NCBI GenBank assembly: GCA_963718105.1
Contig: OY970352.1
Location: forward strand, 1-64,000
DNA: 64,000 nt
Direction of reading: 5' to 3'
Source of the DNA: DASYKT01 sp963718105
GTDB lineage: Bacteria; Acidobacteriota; Blastocatellia; Pyrinomonadales; Pyrinomonadaceae
The position numbers were made by a program, and so were the translations under genes. Shown here piece by piece: positions 47,803 through 57,134 of the stretch; position 1 is the stretch's first letter; every line of letters starts with the position of its first letter. Below the pieces are notes generated by a model. That model was given only the letters and a program-made list of their open reading frames with translations. It was not told the DNA's origin and searched no databases.

Positions 47803-50800
47803 TCAACTGAGAGAGCCGCGATGATCGATGGCGGATGATAATTTCTTTTCCCAAACCGGATTGAGGGTTTCGGATGTAAGCTCGCTGGAGGCGATCCGGT
47901 TGCGCCCCTCTTCTTTTGCCTGGTAAAGCACGTCATCGGCGGCCTTGATCAGTTTAGTTTCGCTCTCGCCCACGAAAGCATCCACAGTGGCCACGCCCAT
48001 ACTGACGGTCAGCTTGCCATCGGTCGGTGAACTCTCATGCACGATATCCAGTTCTCTTATTTTCTCCATTGCTTCCTGAGCGATCGTGAGAGCGCCCGGC
48101 ATATCGGTACCGCCCAGAATGATCGCAAATTCCTCGCCGCCGAATCGGGCTACCAGATCGGTCGGGCGATGGATCGTGGAAAGCAGTCCTTCAGCCACCG
48201 TTTTCAGGCATTCGTCACCGACGAGATGGCCGTAGGTGTCGTTGTACAGCTTGAAATGGTCGATATCGAGCAGGATGAGCGAGATCTTCGTCCGGAAACG
48301 GATCGCGCGGTGCCATTCATCGGCCAGAAATTTCTCGAACATTCGCCGGTTGCCTATTCGCGTAAGGCCGTCGGAATTTGCCAATAGCTGCAGCGATTCG
48401 TTGACTTCCTTTAATGCCCGGGTCCGCTCATCGACAAGTTTTTTGAGTTTTCTTTCACGCCGCTTTAGTTGATAGACGCTCACCTGCCAGGCGATCAGCA
48501 CGCCCACGGCGATCGCGAGCGCGCATAAAAGAATGAACAGCCTGGTCTGGTAAAAATACGGCAAAGCTTCGAACTCTATCGAAGAGCCGGTTTCCTGCCA
48601 AACGCCATCGCTGTTAGCCGCGCTAACTCTGAATGTGTAATGCCCGGGAGGAAGATGAGAATAGTAAGCAGTGCGCCTGGTGCCGGCATCTACCCAGTCC
48701 TGGTCGAGCCCTTCGAGTTTATACTTGAACTTCATCTGGCTCGATCTAAGCAGGCTTAGCCCGGTATAGGTGATCTCGACATTTCTTTCGTAGGGTTTAA
48801 TTTCGATATCTTTACCGGCCTCTGCTTTTTTACCGCTGATAGTTACGGATTCGATGACGACCGGCGGCGGAAGCGGATTAAAGGTTTCCATCGCAGGATC
48901 AACGATCGAGATACCGTTTTGCGTGGGAAACCAGAATCTGCCTTTTTCATCCTTCAGGCTGGCCGGCTGGCGTCCGCCGTTGCATTCGGTATTGAGCATG
49001 CCATCGTCCTTGCCATAACCGACGCTGTTTATCTTATCGATCTTTCCATCGAAAAAATCGTTCAACTCCTGTTTGCTTACGCGATAAATACCGCGATTCG
49101 AACTGATCCAGAAATTGCCCCGTTCGTCTTCCTGAAAAGCAAAGACACCGTTGCTGAACAGGCCGTTTTCGGATTGAATGCTGGAAAAGCTGCCGTCTTT
49201 AAAACGGCTCAGGCCTTCATCGTAAGTGCCTATCCAGAGCACGCCGTCTTTATCTTCGTAGATCGTGCGGACATTATTGCCGGCCAGGCCCTGTTCTTTG
49301 GTGTAATTGACGAACTTTCCGTTCTGATACTCGGTCAAACCGCCGTATCCGCCAAACCATAGGCGCCCGCGGGAATCCTGAAAGATACTGGTCATGAAAT
49401 CGCTGGGCAGCCCGTCTTTTGAATCGAAGGCCCGGTCAAACTTGTAGTTCTTAAAGCGCAGGATCCCGCGGCTGCCGGCGACCCAGACCGTGCCGCTGCG
49501 ATCTTCGATGATCGAATGAACGTGATGAGATTCGGCCTCCGGCATCTTTCGCGATCTTCCGTTTTCAATGACATAAAGACGGCCGGCGGTCCCGATCCAC
49601 ATCTTTCCATTCGAATCTTCGAAAAACGATTGGATAACGGCATGGTCGTTCACATCATCGTAAGTCTTGTCCGGATTCTGCTTGTCGGCCTTAAAATCAA
49701 CCGTCTCAAATTTCCCGTTTCGATAGATCGAAACACCTTTGGTGGTGCCGACCCAGATATCGCCTTTACGGTCGCGATAGATCGGATAGATCTCCTGGTC
49801 CCGCAGGCCGTCTTTGGTGCCGAGGGTTTCGATCACGCGCTTGCGCAGCCGGCTAAGGCCGTGATTGGTAGCCAGCCAAACGGTCCCCTCACGATCTTTG
49901 AAAACGCAAAAAATTTGCTGGGAAATTCCATATTCCCTGCCGTATATTTTGAACGCTCCGTCTTTATAGCTGGCTATGCCCGCCCCCGCGCCAAAAGTTC
50001 CGCCATTGGCAAACCACACGCTGCCATCCGCTTCTTCCCAAAAAGAATGAAAGTCGACTCCTTCGACAAATCCATGTTCCTTACCGAAGTTTTCCGCTAC
50101 GCCGTCCCTTAAGCGGAACGCGCTTTTGCCTCCGATCCAGAGCGCGCCCTGGCTGTCTTCAAACAAGGAAAAGCCGTACGGGTAATCGGGTACATTTCGG
50201 GTGTAACGGGTTTCCCGCCCGCCCGCGTACTCGGTAACTTCACCGGGGGTTACACGCCACAATTTTCCCGATCTTCCCCGATATTCTTTGACAGGATTTA
50301 CCGGGTCGAATTTTTCACTAAAGACGAATTTTCCATCGCGGAGGTGATACCAACTGCCGGGAGTCTGGTCTTTATTTTCGGTGAGAAAACGCACTTCGCC
50401 TTTGTCGTCAGGCGCAATAAGCTGAATGTCGTGCCCGGGCAGTTGATCGGCGGTATAAGAGTAAAAATTCCCGTTGCGTCCGATCGATACTACGCCGTCT
50501 TCCAAGGCGCTGGCGTAGATGGTGCCTTCCTTGTCACTGTAAATGATGCCGAATCTGTTGCTTACAATACCGGGAGTGTTGCTCTTATCGAATATCGTGA
50601 ATTTCACCCCGTCAAAGCGCACCAGGCCGTCGAAGGTAGTGAACCAAATATAGCCGTCCGGGGTTTGGGTCAGGCCTCTTACCCCGTTTTGCGGCAGCCC
50701 GTTATCGGTGGTCCAGGTATCAAAGCGATACTCCGCCGCGAGCATAGTGCCGGCGTGACATATTATGACGCAGAAAATAGCGGTAAATAGACGGACGGTG

Positions 50801-50814
50801 ATCGGGGAACGCAT
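47803..50814 (-). CDS. Propeller-sensor diguanylate cyclase (Reg_prop / Y_Y_Y / GGDEF)
   Basis: 1003 residues. Signal peptide; then about 14 two-component-regulator propeller repeats (GLTQTPDGYIWFTTFDGLVR type) up to about residue 640; a Y_Y_Y domain (YKLEGLDQDWVDAGTRRTAY); one membrane helix (LLCALAIAVGVLIAWQ, about 775-795); a short coiled coil; and a GGDEF domain with GGEEF at 892-896. RPTD at 883-886, five residues before GGEEF, is a c-di-GMP inhibitory site. A periplasmic ligand, often a glycan, is sensed and c-di-GMP is made in the cytoplasm. It could link sugar sensing to surface-polysaccharide production; the ligand is unknown. Confidence 0.9.
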   Translation of the reverse strand: MRSPITVRLFTAIFCVIICHAGTMLAAEYRFDTWTTDNGLPQNGVRGLTQTPDGYIWFTTFDGLVRFDGVKFTIFDKSNTPGIVSNRFGIIYSDKEGTIYASALEDGVVSIGRNGNFYSYTADQLPGHDIQLIAPDDKGEVRFLTENKDQTPGSWYHLRDGKFVFSEKFDPVNPVKEYRGRSGKLWRVTPGEVTEYAGGRETRYTRNVPDYPYGFSLFEDSQGALWIGGKSAFRLRDGVAENFGKEHGFVEGVDFHSFWEEADGSVWFANGGTFGAGAGIASYKDGAFKIYGREYGISQQIFCVFKDREGTVWLATNHGLSRLRKRVIETLGTKDGLRDQEIYPIYRDRKGDIWVGTTKGVSIYRNGKFETVDFKADKQNPDKTYDDVNDHAVIQSFFEDSNGKMWIGTAGRLYVIENGRSRKMPEAESHHVHSIIEDRSGTVWVAGSRGILRFKNYKFDRAFDSKDGLPSDFMTSIFQDSRGRLWFGGYGGLTEYQNGKFVNYTKEQGLAGNNVRTIYEDKDGVLWIGTYDEGLSRFKDGSFSSIQSENGLFSNGVFAFQEDERGNFWISSNRGIYRVSKQELNDFFDGKIDKINSVGYGKDDGMLNTECNGGRQPASLKDEKGRFWFPTQNGISIVDPAMETFNPLPPPVVIESVTISGKKAEAGKDIEIKPYERNVEITYTGLSLLRSSQMKFKYKLEGLDQDWVDAGTRRTAYYSHLPPGHYTFRVSAANSDGVWQETGSSIEFEALPYFYQTRLFILLCALAIAVGVLIAWQVSVYQLKRRERKLKKLVDERTRALKEVNESLQLLANSDGLTRIGNRRMFEKFLADEWHRAIRFRTKISLILLDIDHFKLYNDTYGHLVGDECLKTVAEGLLSTIHRPTDLVARFGGEEFAIILGGTDMPGALTIAQEAMEKIRELDIVHESSPTDGKLTVSMGVATVDAFVGESETKLIKAADDVLYQAKEEGRNRIASSELTSETLNPVWEKKLSSAIDHRGSLS

Positions 50815-51231
50815 CGTGTAATAGGCGAAAATTAGTATTTAGTGAGTGAGGGACCAGTCAAAGCGGCTGAGGAAGCCACTTAACTATAATAAAACTGTTA
50901 CTTAGGTTTAGTCAATAAAATCATTTTTTGGTAGTAGGCCAGTTTGAAATTAAATATTGACCACTTTGGGGTTAATATATATTACCTGCACTTTCCAATT
51001 TCTTATAGATCAGTGGTAGATAGCCAATGCCGGAGCCAGCCAAATCACGCAAAAAACCCCAAAACAACCGTCTTCCCACTATTAACGTGAATAAAGTCAG
51101 TGCGGATCGCAAAAGCTGAACTATAGTAACTCCACTGTAAAGAAGCGCGGATTCCCGATTACTCAGGCGAGTAAGAGTAGGAAACACGTGAACGGGAGAA
51201 CGCGAAACGGACGGCAAAAGAAGGAAAACAC
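50815..51231. other. Divergent promoter spacer
   Basis: 417 bases, AT-rich, separating the GGDEF gene (leftward) and the SdrD-B-like gene (rightward). AAGGAAAAC just before 51232 is a weak ribosome-binding site. Several A/T-rich -10-like words are present but none is certain. No ORF is supported. Confidence 0.4.
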
Positions 51232-52704
51232 ATGATAAATTCTAAGATAAACTCCAGAACAATTATAGTTTTGTTTACGATCGCTGTTATGACCGCAGCG
51301 AGTATTTATGTTTTTCAAAACAAAGTTTCGGCGGCCGGTTTTCAAGGCAAGATCTTTACCACAACCTTCGACGGAGGGACTGTCGGCCAAAACCATTATT
51401 CAAGTAAAGATGCGGTTTATCTGAGCGGCGGGCCGCAAAACCAAAACCACGCACTTCCCGACGGCTCGTATTATTTCCAGGTGACCGGTCCCGGCGGGAA
51501 CGATCTGCTCTCGACCGACCCGGCGGTTTGCCGGCAGTTGATCGTATTTAACGGCAGGATCGCCGCCGCGGACGGGCCGTCTTGTCAGCATCCGACCGGC
51601 ATTCCGCAGTCGGCAGAAGACGGCGCGACACCGATCAAGCTAATGCCTTTTAACGACACGCCGAACCCGGGCGGTAATTACAAGGCCTGGTTAATTGCCA
51701 AGACCAGTAATACGACAGTCGCCGCTGACGGCATACATATCAATTTCAAAAACTCCGACGCAAAGTCAGAGATCTTTAGAGCTGATTCTGTGTCTTGCCC
51801 CAGTTGCGGCCCGACTTCATTGTTAGGCGGAAGAAAGTTCTACGATGCAAACGCAAATGGGATATTTGATCAAGGCGAAGTTACCATCGAAGGCGTGCAA
51901 ATTTTTATCCTCGCAGGTGATACCCAGACCCTTGTTACAACGAACGCAGCGGGTGCGTGGAGTGCCACCGTACCGACGGGTGTGGAATACCTGGTCCTCG
52001 AGTTCCTGCCCCTGACCGGCCCTGATGGCGAGGCCGGCTCGTATTGGCAGCAAACCGCACCGGCAGCCGATGGGGATGGATTTCGAAGTTACAGCGGAAC
52101 CGTGACCGGAGATCTGGCCACTCTCGACTTCGGCAATATCTGTTTCAATCCGGACGCCCAGGGGAACCCGGTTGCGTCGGCAACGCCGTGCCACGTTAGC
52201 GATCTGCCGCCGCCGGATCCGGATCCGACACCTACGCCCACGCCCTGCCCCGACTGCAACGAGACTGCGGTGTTAAGCGGAAAGAAATTCTACGATGCAA
52301 ATTCAAATGCTTTGTTTGACGTCGGCGAAGTTCCGGTTGGAGGCGTGCAAATCCTGGTTATCCTTACTACCGGTGAGGGTAGCACCCTAACGTCCGCGAC
52401 GACGGACGGATTGGGCAATTGGAGTTTAACTGTGCCGACCGGGGCGCAATACATAATCGCCGAGGACCAGCCTTTTACCGATCCTGATCTCGAGCCCGGC
52501 GGATATTGGGAGCAAACCGCGCCGGTAGCCAACGATGAGGGATTTCGCGGCTACAGCGGAACGGTAAGCGGGGATCAAAGCGGTTTTAACTTCGGGAATA
52601 TTTGTTTCCATGAAGGGAACCCGGTTGCTTCCGGGACACCGTGTTCCGTTTGGTATCCGGCACCCCCGCCAACGCCGACTCCGACTCCGACTCCCGACCA
52701 ATAG
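51232..52704 (+). CDS. Secreted protein with two SdrD-B-like repeats
   Basis: 490 residues. Signal peptide (about 1-34), an unassigned N-terminal domain (35-185), then two tandem units of about 150 residues starting at Cys189 (CPSCGPTSLLGGRKFYDANA) and Cys339 (CPDCNETAVLSGKKFYDANS). Each has the FYDxNxNxxFDxGE calcium-binding-like loop of SdrD_B/Cna-B type domains. A PDPTPTPTP linker precedes the second and a PTPTPTPTPDQ tail ends the protein; no LPXTG or membrane anchor follows. Probably a secreted structural or adhesive protein. Confidence 0.78.
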   Translation: MINSKINSRTIIVLFTIAVMTAASIYVFQNKVSAAGFQGKIFTTTFDGGTVGQNHYSSKDAVYLSGGPQNQNHALPDGSYYFQVTGPGGNDLLSTDPAVCRQLIVFNGRIAAADGPSCQHPTGIPQSAEDGATPIKLMPFNDTPNPGGNYKAWLIAKTSNTTVAADGIHINFKNSDAKSEIFRADSVSCPSCGPTSLLGGRKFYDANANGIFDQGEVTIEGVQIFILAGDTQTLVTTNAAGAWSATVPTGVEYLVLEFLPLTGPDGEAGSYWQQTAPAADGDGFRSYSGTVTGDLATLDFGNICFNPDAQGNPVASATPCHVSDLPPPDPDPTPTPTPCPDCNETAVLSGKKFYDANSNALFDVGEVPVGGVQILVILTTGEGSTLTSATTDGLGNWSLTVPTGAQYIIAEDQPFTDPDLEPGGYWEQTAPVANDEGFRGYSGTVSGDQSGFNFGNICFHEGNPVASGTPCSVWYPAPPPTPTPTPTPDQ

Positions 52705-52715
52705 TCTAAAATAGA

Positions 52716-52746
52716 AAGGCTGCGTGAAAACGCAGCCTTTTATTTC
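52716..52746 (+). terminator. Intrinsic terminator
   Basis: AAAGGCTGCG-TGAAAA-CGCAGCCTTTTATTT: 10-bp stem with a T-rich tail directly after the SdrD-B-like gene. Confidence 0.9.
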
Positions 52747-52780
52747 GTCAAAACTAACTAACCCACTACCATTTTTTAGA

Positions 52781-53794
52781 CTATCCCCCGATAAAACTCA
52801 TCGTGCGTTCGGGCTGGACGAAGACCGGGTCGTTTATATAGTGGCGCGGTTCTTTTTTCATCACCGCGGCGCGAATAAAATCTGCGATCTCTTCTGCGCG
52901 CGCGCCGCTGCGCAGAACGTCGCGCAAATTATATTCACCGGTAGAGAACAGGCAGGTGCGTATCTGGCCGTCGGCGGTCAGGCGTATGCGCGAGCACGCG
53001 CCGCAAAACATCTCCGTCACCGGAGCAATGATCCCGATCCCGCCCCCGGCGCCATCCGCAAAATTATATTTCCACGATGTTTCCATGCCGCGCGAATTTT
53101 CTTTTAAGGTGAGCGGAAAAATCTCATTTATTTTTTGATAAATTTCCTTGCCCGGAACTACCAACTCGCGCCGCCATTCGTGGCCGGAATCGAGCGGCAT
53201 AAATTCGATAAAGCGCATCGTCAGTTTTTGTTCGCGCGCAAACCGCGCCAGCTCGACGACCTCATCGTCATTAACGCCGCGAATAATGACCGCATTTATC
53301 TTGACCGGTTCCAGGCCCGCCCGCTTTGCCGATCCGATCGCCGCCAACACATTTTCCAGCGCATCGACCCCGGTGATCTTTTCAAAATTATCGCGGTGCA
53401 AACTATCGAGGCTGATCGTTACGCGGTCCAGGCCCGCTTCTTTTAATTTTTGCGCGTGGCGCGGCAGGTCAAAACCGTTCGTGGTGAGCGCCAGGTCTTT
53501 TAGTTTCGGTTTTAGTGCCGCGAGAAATTTTACCAGTTTGTCCACATCTCTTCTGATCAGCGGCTCGCCGCCCGTCAGGCGAATTTTTTCGATCCCAAGC
53601 GAGACAAAAATGTCGCAAAGAGCGGTTATTTCTTCAAAGGTGAGGATGGTCTCTTTGCGGGCAAGAGGAGGTTCGCCGTGCGGTAAACAATAGAAGCAGC
53701 GAAAGTTACAGCGATCGGTCAGAGACACCCGCAGATCGCGGATGGGCCTGCCATAGGAATCTTGTAAGGGCGCGGACACATTAAGATGATACAA
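52781..53794 (-). CDS. moaA: GTP 3',8-cyclase MoaA
   Basis: 337 residues. The radical-SAM cluster CNFRCFYC gives C29, C33 and C36; TGGEPLIRRD (74-83) follows; the second Fe-S site uses C264, C267 and C281. The C-terminal GG pair needed for activity is present (SFIGG). First step of molybdopterin synthesis. No moaC is adjacent, so it stands alone here. Confidence 0.95.
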   Translation of the reverse strand: MYHLNVSAPLQDSYGRPIRDLRVSLTDRCNFRCFYCLPHGEPPLARKETILTFEEITALCDIFVSLGIEKIRLTGGEPLIRRDVDKLVKFLAALKPKLKDLALTTNGFDLPRHAQKLKEAGLDRVTISLDSLHRDNFEKITGVDALENVLAAIGSAKRAGLEPVKINAVIIRGVNDDEVVELARFAREQKLTMRFIEFMPLDSGHEWRRELVVPGKEIYQKINEIFPLTLKENSRGMETSWKYNFADGAGGGIGIIAPVTEMFCGACSRIRLTADGQIRTCLFSTGEYNLRDVLRSGARAEEIADFIRAAVMKKEPRHYINDPVFVQPERTMSFIGG

Positions 53795-53817
53795 GAAGAG
53801 GGTTGGAGTTCAAAAAG

Positions 53818-53888
53818 GTTCAGAGTTCAAACTTTAGTTTGTTTTTTTTTTAGCGCTACGAAGACAAACTAAAGTTTGAACTCTAAAC
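53818..53888. repeat. Inverted repeat with 24-bp arms between moaA and the SH3 gene
   Basis: GAGTTCAAACTTTAGTTTG within 53818-53841 faces its complement in 53865-53888, with one mismatch over 24. A T9 run lies inside. The arm ends two bases before the SH3 gene stop. Confidence 0.8.
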
Positions 53889-53889
53889 A

Positions 53890-55005
53890 TTATTTGTACG
53901 CTTCGGCCAACTGGCTGATCTGGCGCAGGGGTTTGTCTTTGTCCACCAGCGGCAGGCGGGAAATTACATTGCGCAGCCCTGCCAGAAGGCGATTATATTC
54001 GGCGCGGTCGCTGAGGTCCGACGGGCCGGTGTACACTTTCTTTTCCTTGATGTCGGCAACGATCGGCTGCAGATAAGACGTAATGTTTTTCAGCGCCTCC
54101 GGCGCATGCTTTCCGTTCGGGTGCAGGTCGAGATATTCACCGTCCGTCTGGCGCATCAGATAAAGGTAGCAATTAATGTAGCCTTCGCATTCGCCCGGCA
54201 AATTTGTCCTGGCGGCCGCCCAGGCGATCTCATCGGCCAGGACCGATTTCGCATATTTTTTTCTCAGGTCCCAGAAAAGATCGGCCCGCACGAACCACTG
54301 CCCGGCGGGGTCGCTGTAGACGATCTCGTTATCGTGCGCCGCCGCAAAGTCCTTGTAGGGTTTTTCTTCGGATTTCATTATCGGAATGGCACTTAATGCG
54401 GAAGTGAGGGCTTGCAGGCGTTTAAAGCCCAGCTCCGCGGCTATCTCGCTGCTTTTAATATCGGCTAAAACATTCGTTAGAAATTCATACACTTCCGCGC
54501 TGTCGGCAAAAGACATTCCCGTTTTCTTAAAGTTTTTTGTGGTTATCTGGCGATAGATCGTTTCAGCTTTTGCCTGATCGAAACTGCCGGCGACGGTTGA
54601 AGACATCCAGCCCGTAGGAATTTTAGATCCCGGCGGCAATTGTACCTTATACCACGGCGCGGGCCCGGCGGATTTTTCCAACACGGAAAGGACGGTGCCT
54701 AATTTCATTTTTCTAAGCTCGGGCGAAGCGGTAGTCGCATCGCGCCTGACTCTGGCGGCGGTGGTATTGACGATCACTTTTTGCATCTCGCTTGCGGGCG
54801 TAGACGCGGGTTTGGCGGCGGGCTTATTTGCGCCGGTCAGATCTGCCGCCTTTTTGGCCGGCGTGGGCGCAGGTGCAACGGCTGTAAGGGACGCAAAATT
54901 AGCGTCCGGAAAGATCAGAAAGATAGCCGCAACCGAGGTCAGTGCCACTTTGCTAATATATTTTGACGGTAATTTTCGCGAGAGATGTTTGGTTAATTCA
55001 CGCAT
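53890..55005 (-). CDS. Exported protein with bacterial SH3-like domain
   Basis: 371 residues. A signal or membrane segment (about 20-40), then a low-complexity Ala/Pro/Lys linker (45-73), an SH3-like domain (75-135: VNTTAARVRRDATTASPELR ... WYKVQL), and a helical domain to the end without a known motif. SH3b domains bind cell-wall peptides or glycans. It overlaps queG's end by eight bases. The helical part could be an unrecognised family. Confidence 0.75.
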   Translation of the reverse strand: MRELTKHLSRKLPSKYISKVALTSVAAIFLIFPDANFASLTAVAPAPTPAKKAADLTGANKPAAKPASTPASEMQKVIVNTTAARVRRDATTASPELRKMKLGTVLSVLEKSAGPAPWYKVQLPPGSKIPTGWMSSTVAGSFDQAKAETIYRQITTKNFKKTGMSFADSAEVYEFLTNVLADIKSSEIAAELGFKRLQALTSALSAIPIMKSEEKPYKDFAAAHDNEIVYSDPAGQWFVRADLFWDLRKKYAKSVLADEIAWAAARTNLPGECEGYINCYLYLMRQTDGEYLDLHPNGKHAPEALKNITSYLQPIVADIKEKKVYTGPSDLSDRAEYNRLLAGLRNVISRLPLVDKDKPLRQISQLAEAYK

Positions 55006-55948
55006 GATTTTTATTTTTTAAGGCGCGGGCGTTTCGCTGCAATCCGCCAAGCTTGGCTCTCTTAATAGCGCTGCGGCGAAAGCGCTCAGCATATTTTTCC
55101 GGCGAAAGTTCCAGTATCTCATCAATACCCGGGGAAACATTTCCCGTTCTCGGTTCAAATTTTTTTTCGGCGGTGGCCTGCTCAAAGCGGTTCCAGGGGC
55201 AGACGTCCTGGCAAATGTCACAGCCGTAAAGCCAGCCGTTAAGTTCTTCCGCGATCTGCCCGGGGAGTTCAGGAGCGCGCAATTCGATAGTAGCGTAAGA
55301 TATACAACGGTTTGAGTCAACTACAAACGGTTCCACAATAGCTTGTGTAGGGCATGCATCAAGACAGGCGGTACAGTTGCCGCAGTGATCGGGCACGACG
55401 GCGGTGTCATATTCAAGCTCAAGGCCGAGCAGGATCTCGCCGATAAAAATCCACGAACCATATTCCTTTGTGATCAGGTTGGAATGTTTCCCCAGCCATC
55501 CCAGCCCGGCGCGCACCGCCCACGCCTTGTCCATCATCGGCGCGGTATCGACGCAAATTTTTCCTTCCGTTTCGGGAGCGATCGTCTTTATCCAATCTAA
55601 TAAAGCGCGCAGCTTTTCGCCGACTACTTCGTGATAATCATCGCCCCAGGCATAGCGCGAGATCTTACCGGCATCCGGAGAATTTTCGTGAGCGTGCGGC
55701 GTGTAATAATTCAGCGCCGTGACGATGACCGAGCGGGCGGATGGTAAAAGCAAACGCGGGTCGGCGCGCTTTTCGGCCCCTTGCTCCATCCAGCGCATCT
55801 CACCGTGGAAACCCCGCGCCAGCCATTCGCTTAAACGCTCTTTTTCTTCGACGAGTGGTGCGGCCTCGACGATACCTATCTTTTGAAAGCCCAATTCAAA
55901 AGCTTTTTCTTTGATCCGGCGGGTTAACTCTGTCTTGCTCAATTCCAC
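54998..55948 (-). CDS. queG: Epoxyqueuosine reductase QueG
   Basis: 316 residues. Two [4Fe-4S] clusters: C189/C192/C195/C199 in CGNCTACLDACP and C243/C246/C250 with C215. ICVDTAPMMDKAWAVRAGLG (131-150) carries the catalytic acid. It reduces epoxyqueuosine to queuosine in tRNA with cobalamin. Length is near that of shorter family members (no long C-terminal HEAT part). Confidence 0.95.
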   Translation of the reverse strand: MELSKTELTRRIKEKAFELGFQKIGIVEAAPLVEEKERLSEWLARGFHGEMRWMEQGAEKRADPRLLLPSARSVIVTALNYYTPHAHENSPDAGKISRYAWGDDYHEVVGEKLRALLDWIKTIAPETEGKICVDTAPMMDKAWAVRAGLGWLGKHSNLITKEYGSWIFIGEILLGLELEYDTAVVPDHCGNCTACLDACPTQAIVEPFVVDSNRCISYATIELRAPELPGQIAEELNGWLYGCDICQDVCPWNRFEQATAEKKFEPRTGNVSPGIDEILELSPEKYAERFRRSAIKRAKLGGLQRNARALKNKNHA

Positions 55949-55984
55949 GGTTTTAATTAAAAATTTTTGCCACGGAGGACACAG

Positions 55985-56076
55985 AAGATATTTACAGGAA
56001 TAAAAGGGATGAAGGAGATAACTTCAGATTTTTTGTCAGTTTTTAATCCTGTTCATCGTATCTATCCCTGTAAATC
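55985..56076. repeat. Imperfect inverted repeat between ctlX and queG
   Basis: GATATTTACAGGAATAAAAG and CTATCCCTGTAAATCT are nearly complementary over about 30 bases (arms 55985-56015 and 56046-56076) in the spacer; it lies downstream of the ctlX gene. Confidence 0.6.
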
Positions 56077-56079
56077 TTT

Positions 56080-57063
56080 TTAAGTGTCATCTGCGGCTAT
56101 TTTGGTTTTCAGAAAATTTTCCGCGATCATACAGCGGACGGAACCGCCGCCGCAGGATTCGATAGTCGGTATTTCCGCAGCAACAAGCCGGGCGTATTTC
56201 GCCAGGGCCTCTATCTGCCCCTGCTCCAGCGAACCGTATGCCTGCTGCGACAACACGAGCAAATACTCGCCCTCTTTATTGCGCAGCAAGAGCATATTTC
56301 CCGCAAAGCGGTTCATTTGATGTGGCGAGATCTCTACTATCGCCTTGCCGGTTCGTTCCAAAGTTTCGCGCAGCGTTTTACGCTGACTGTCATCGGCGAC
56401 ACTTTCCAGGCAGACGACGGCAAATGTATCGCCCACGCACATCATGACATTGGTGTGATAGATCGCCTGGCCGTTTGAATCAAATGCCGCAAAGCTCGTC
56501 ACTTCAAAATTCATTTTTTCCGCCCAGATATTTAGCGCGTCTTCGTTCGTCCGCGGAGAGAGACAGGCGTAGGCGATACGGTTTTCGTGATCCAGAACCA
56601 GGCTGCCGGTCCCCTCTAAAAATTTGCCTTCGTTTTCTAAGGAGGTGAGGTCAAGCGTCCGGCGTACGTCAAATTTTACACCGAGCGTTTCAATGATCTC
56701 ATCGCGGCGTTCGAGCCGGCGGTTTTCCGCCATCATCGGGTAAATACACAGGGTGCCGTCCGGGTGGGTGGAAAACCAGTTGTTGGGGAATATCGAATCG
56801 GGTGTGTGCGGCTCGCGGATATCGTCAAAGATCAAAACATGGACGCCGGACTCGCTTAAGGTGGCCGCCAATATATCAAATTCCTGCAGCGCCTTTTCAT
56901 GGGCGACCTCCGGATCGATCAAGGTCCCGTCCGCAGTTTGGAAGGCATTACTGCCCGCCGTTTCCGGATTAGAGATAAATCCGGCCGGCCTAACCATGAT
57001 CACTTGCCCGGCTAAATGGCCTGTCACATCTGTCGCGTTTATCACTTCTGTCACGTCTGTCAC
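56080..57063 (-). CDS. ctlX: Citrulline/arginine deiminase-like amidinotransferase (CtlX family)
   Basis: 327 residues of the amidinotransferase superfamily. QVIMVRPAGFISNPETAGSN at the start, FSTHPDGTLCIYPMMAENR in the middle and SCGGGSVRCM at 303-312 (catalytic C311) fit CtlX-type enzymes. It probably hydrolyses citrulline or a related guanidino/ureido compound. The first 10 residues (TDVTEVINATDV) come from ACAGACGTGACAGAAGT-type DNA repeats, so the start could be further in. Confidence 0.85.
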   Translation of the reverse strand: MTDVTEVINATDVTGHLAGQVIMVRPAGFISNPETAGSNAFQTADGTLIDPEVAHEKALQEFDILAATLSESGVHVLIFDDIREPHTPDSIFPNNWFSTHPDGTLCIYPMMAENRRLERRDEIIETLGVKFDVRRTLDLTSLENEGKFLEGTGSLVLDHENRIAYACLSPRTNEDALNIWAEKMNFEVTSFAAFDSNGQAIYHTNVMMCVGDTFAVVCLESVADDSQRKTLRETLERTGKAIVEISPHQMNRFAGNMLLLRNKEGEYLLVLSQQAYGSLEQGQIEALAKYARLVAAEIPTIESCGGGSVRCMIAENFLKTKIAADDT

Positions 57064-57080
57064 AGGGGTTAGCTTAACAT

Positions 57081-57113
57081 AAAAAGGCCGGCCGATTTTA
57101 CCGGCCAGCCTTT
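57081..57113 (-). terminator. Terminator after the TonB receptor gene
   Basis: Minus strand reads AAAGGCTGGCCGG-TAAAAT-CGGCCGGCCTTTTT: a strong GC stem with T tail, just after the receptor stop at 57135. Confidence 0.85.
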
Positions 57114-57134
57114 GAATTTGTCTAAATATTTAAT

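Noticed and set aside
52716..52746. Hairpin as a riboswitch for moaA
   Set aside because: It is on the 3' side of the SdrD-B-like gene with a T tail and far from the moaA start, so a terminator is simpler.
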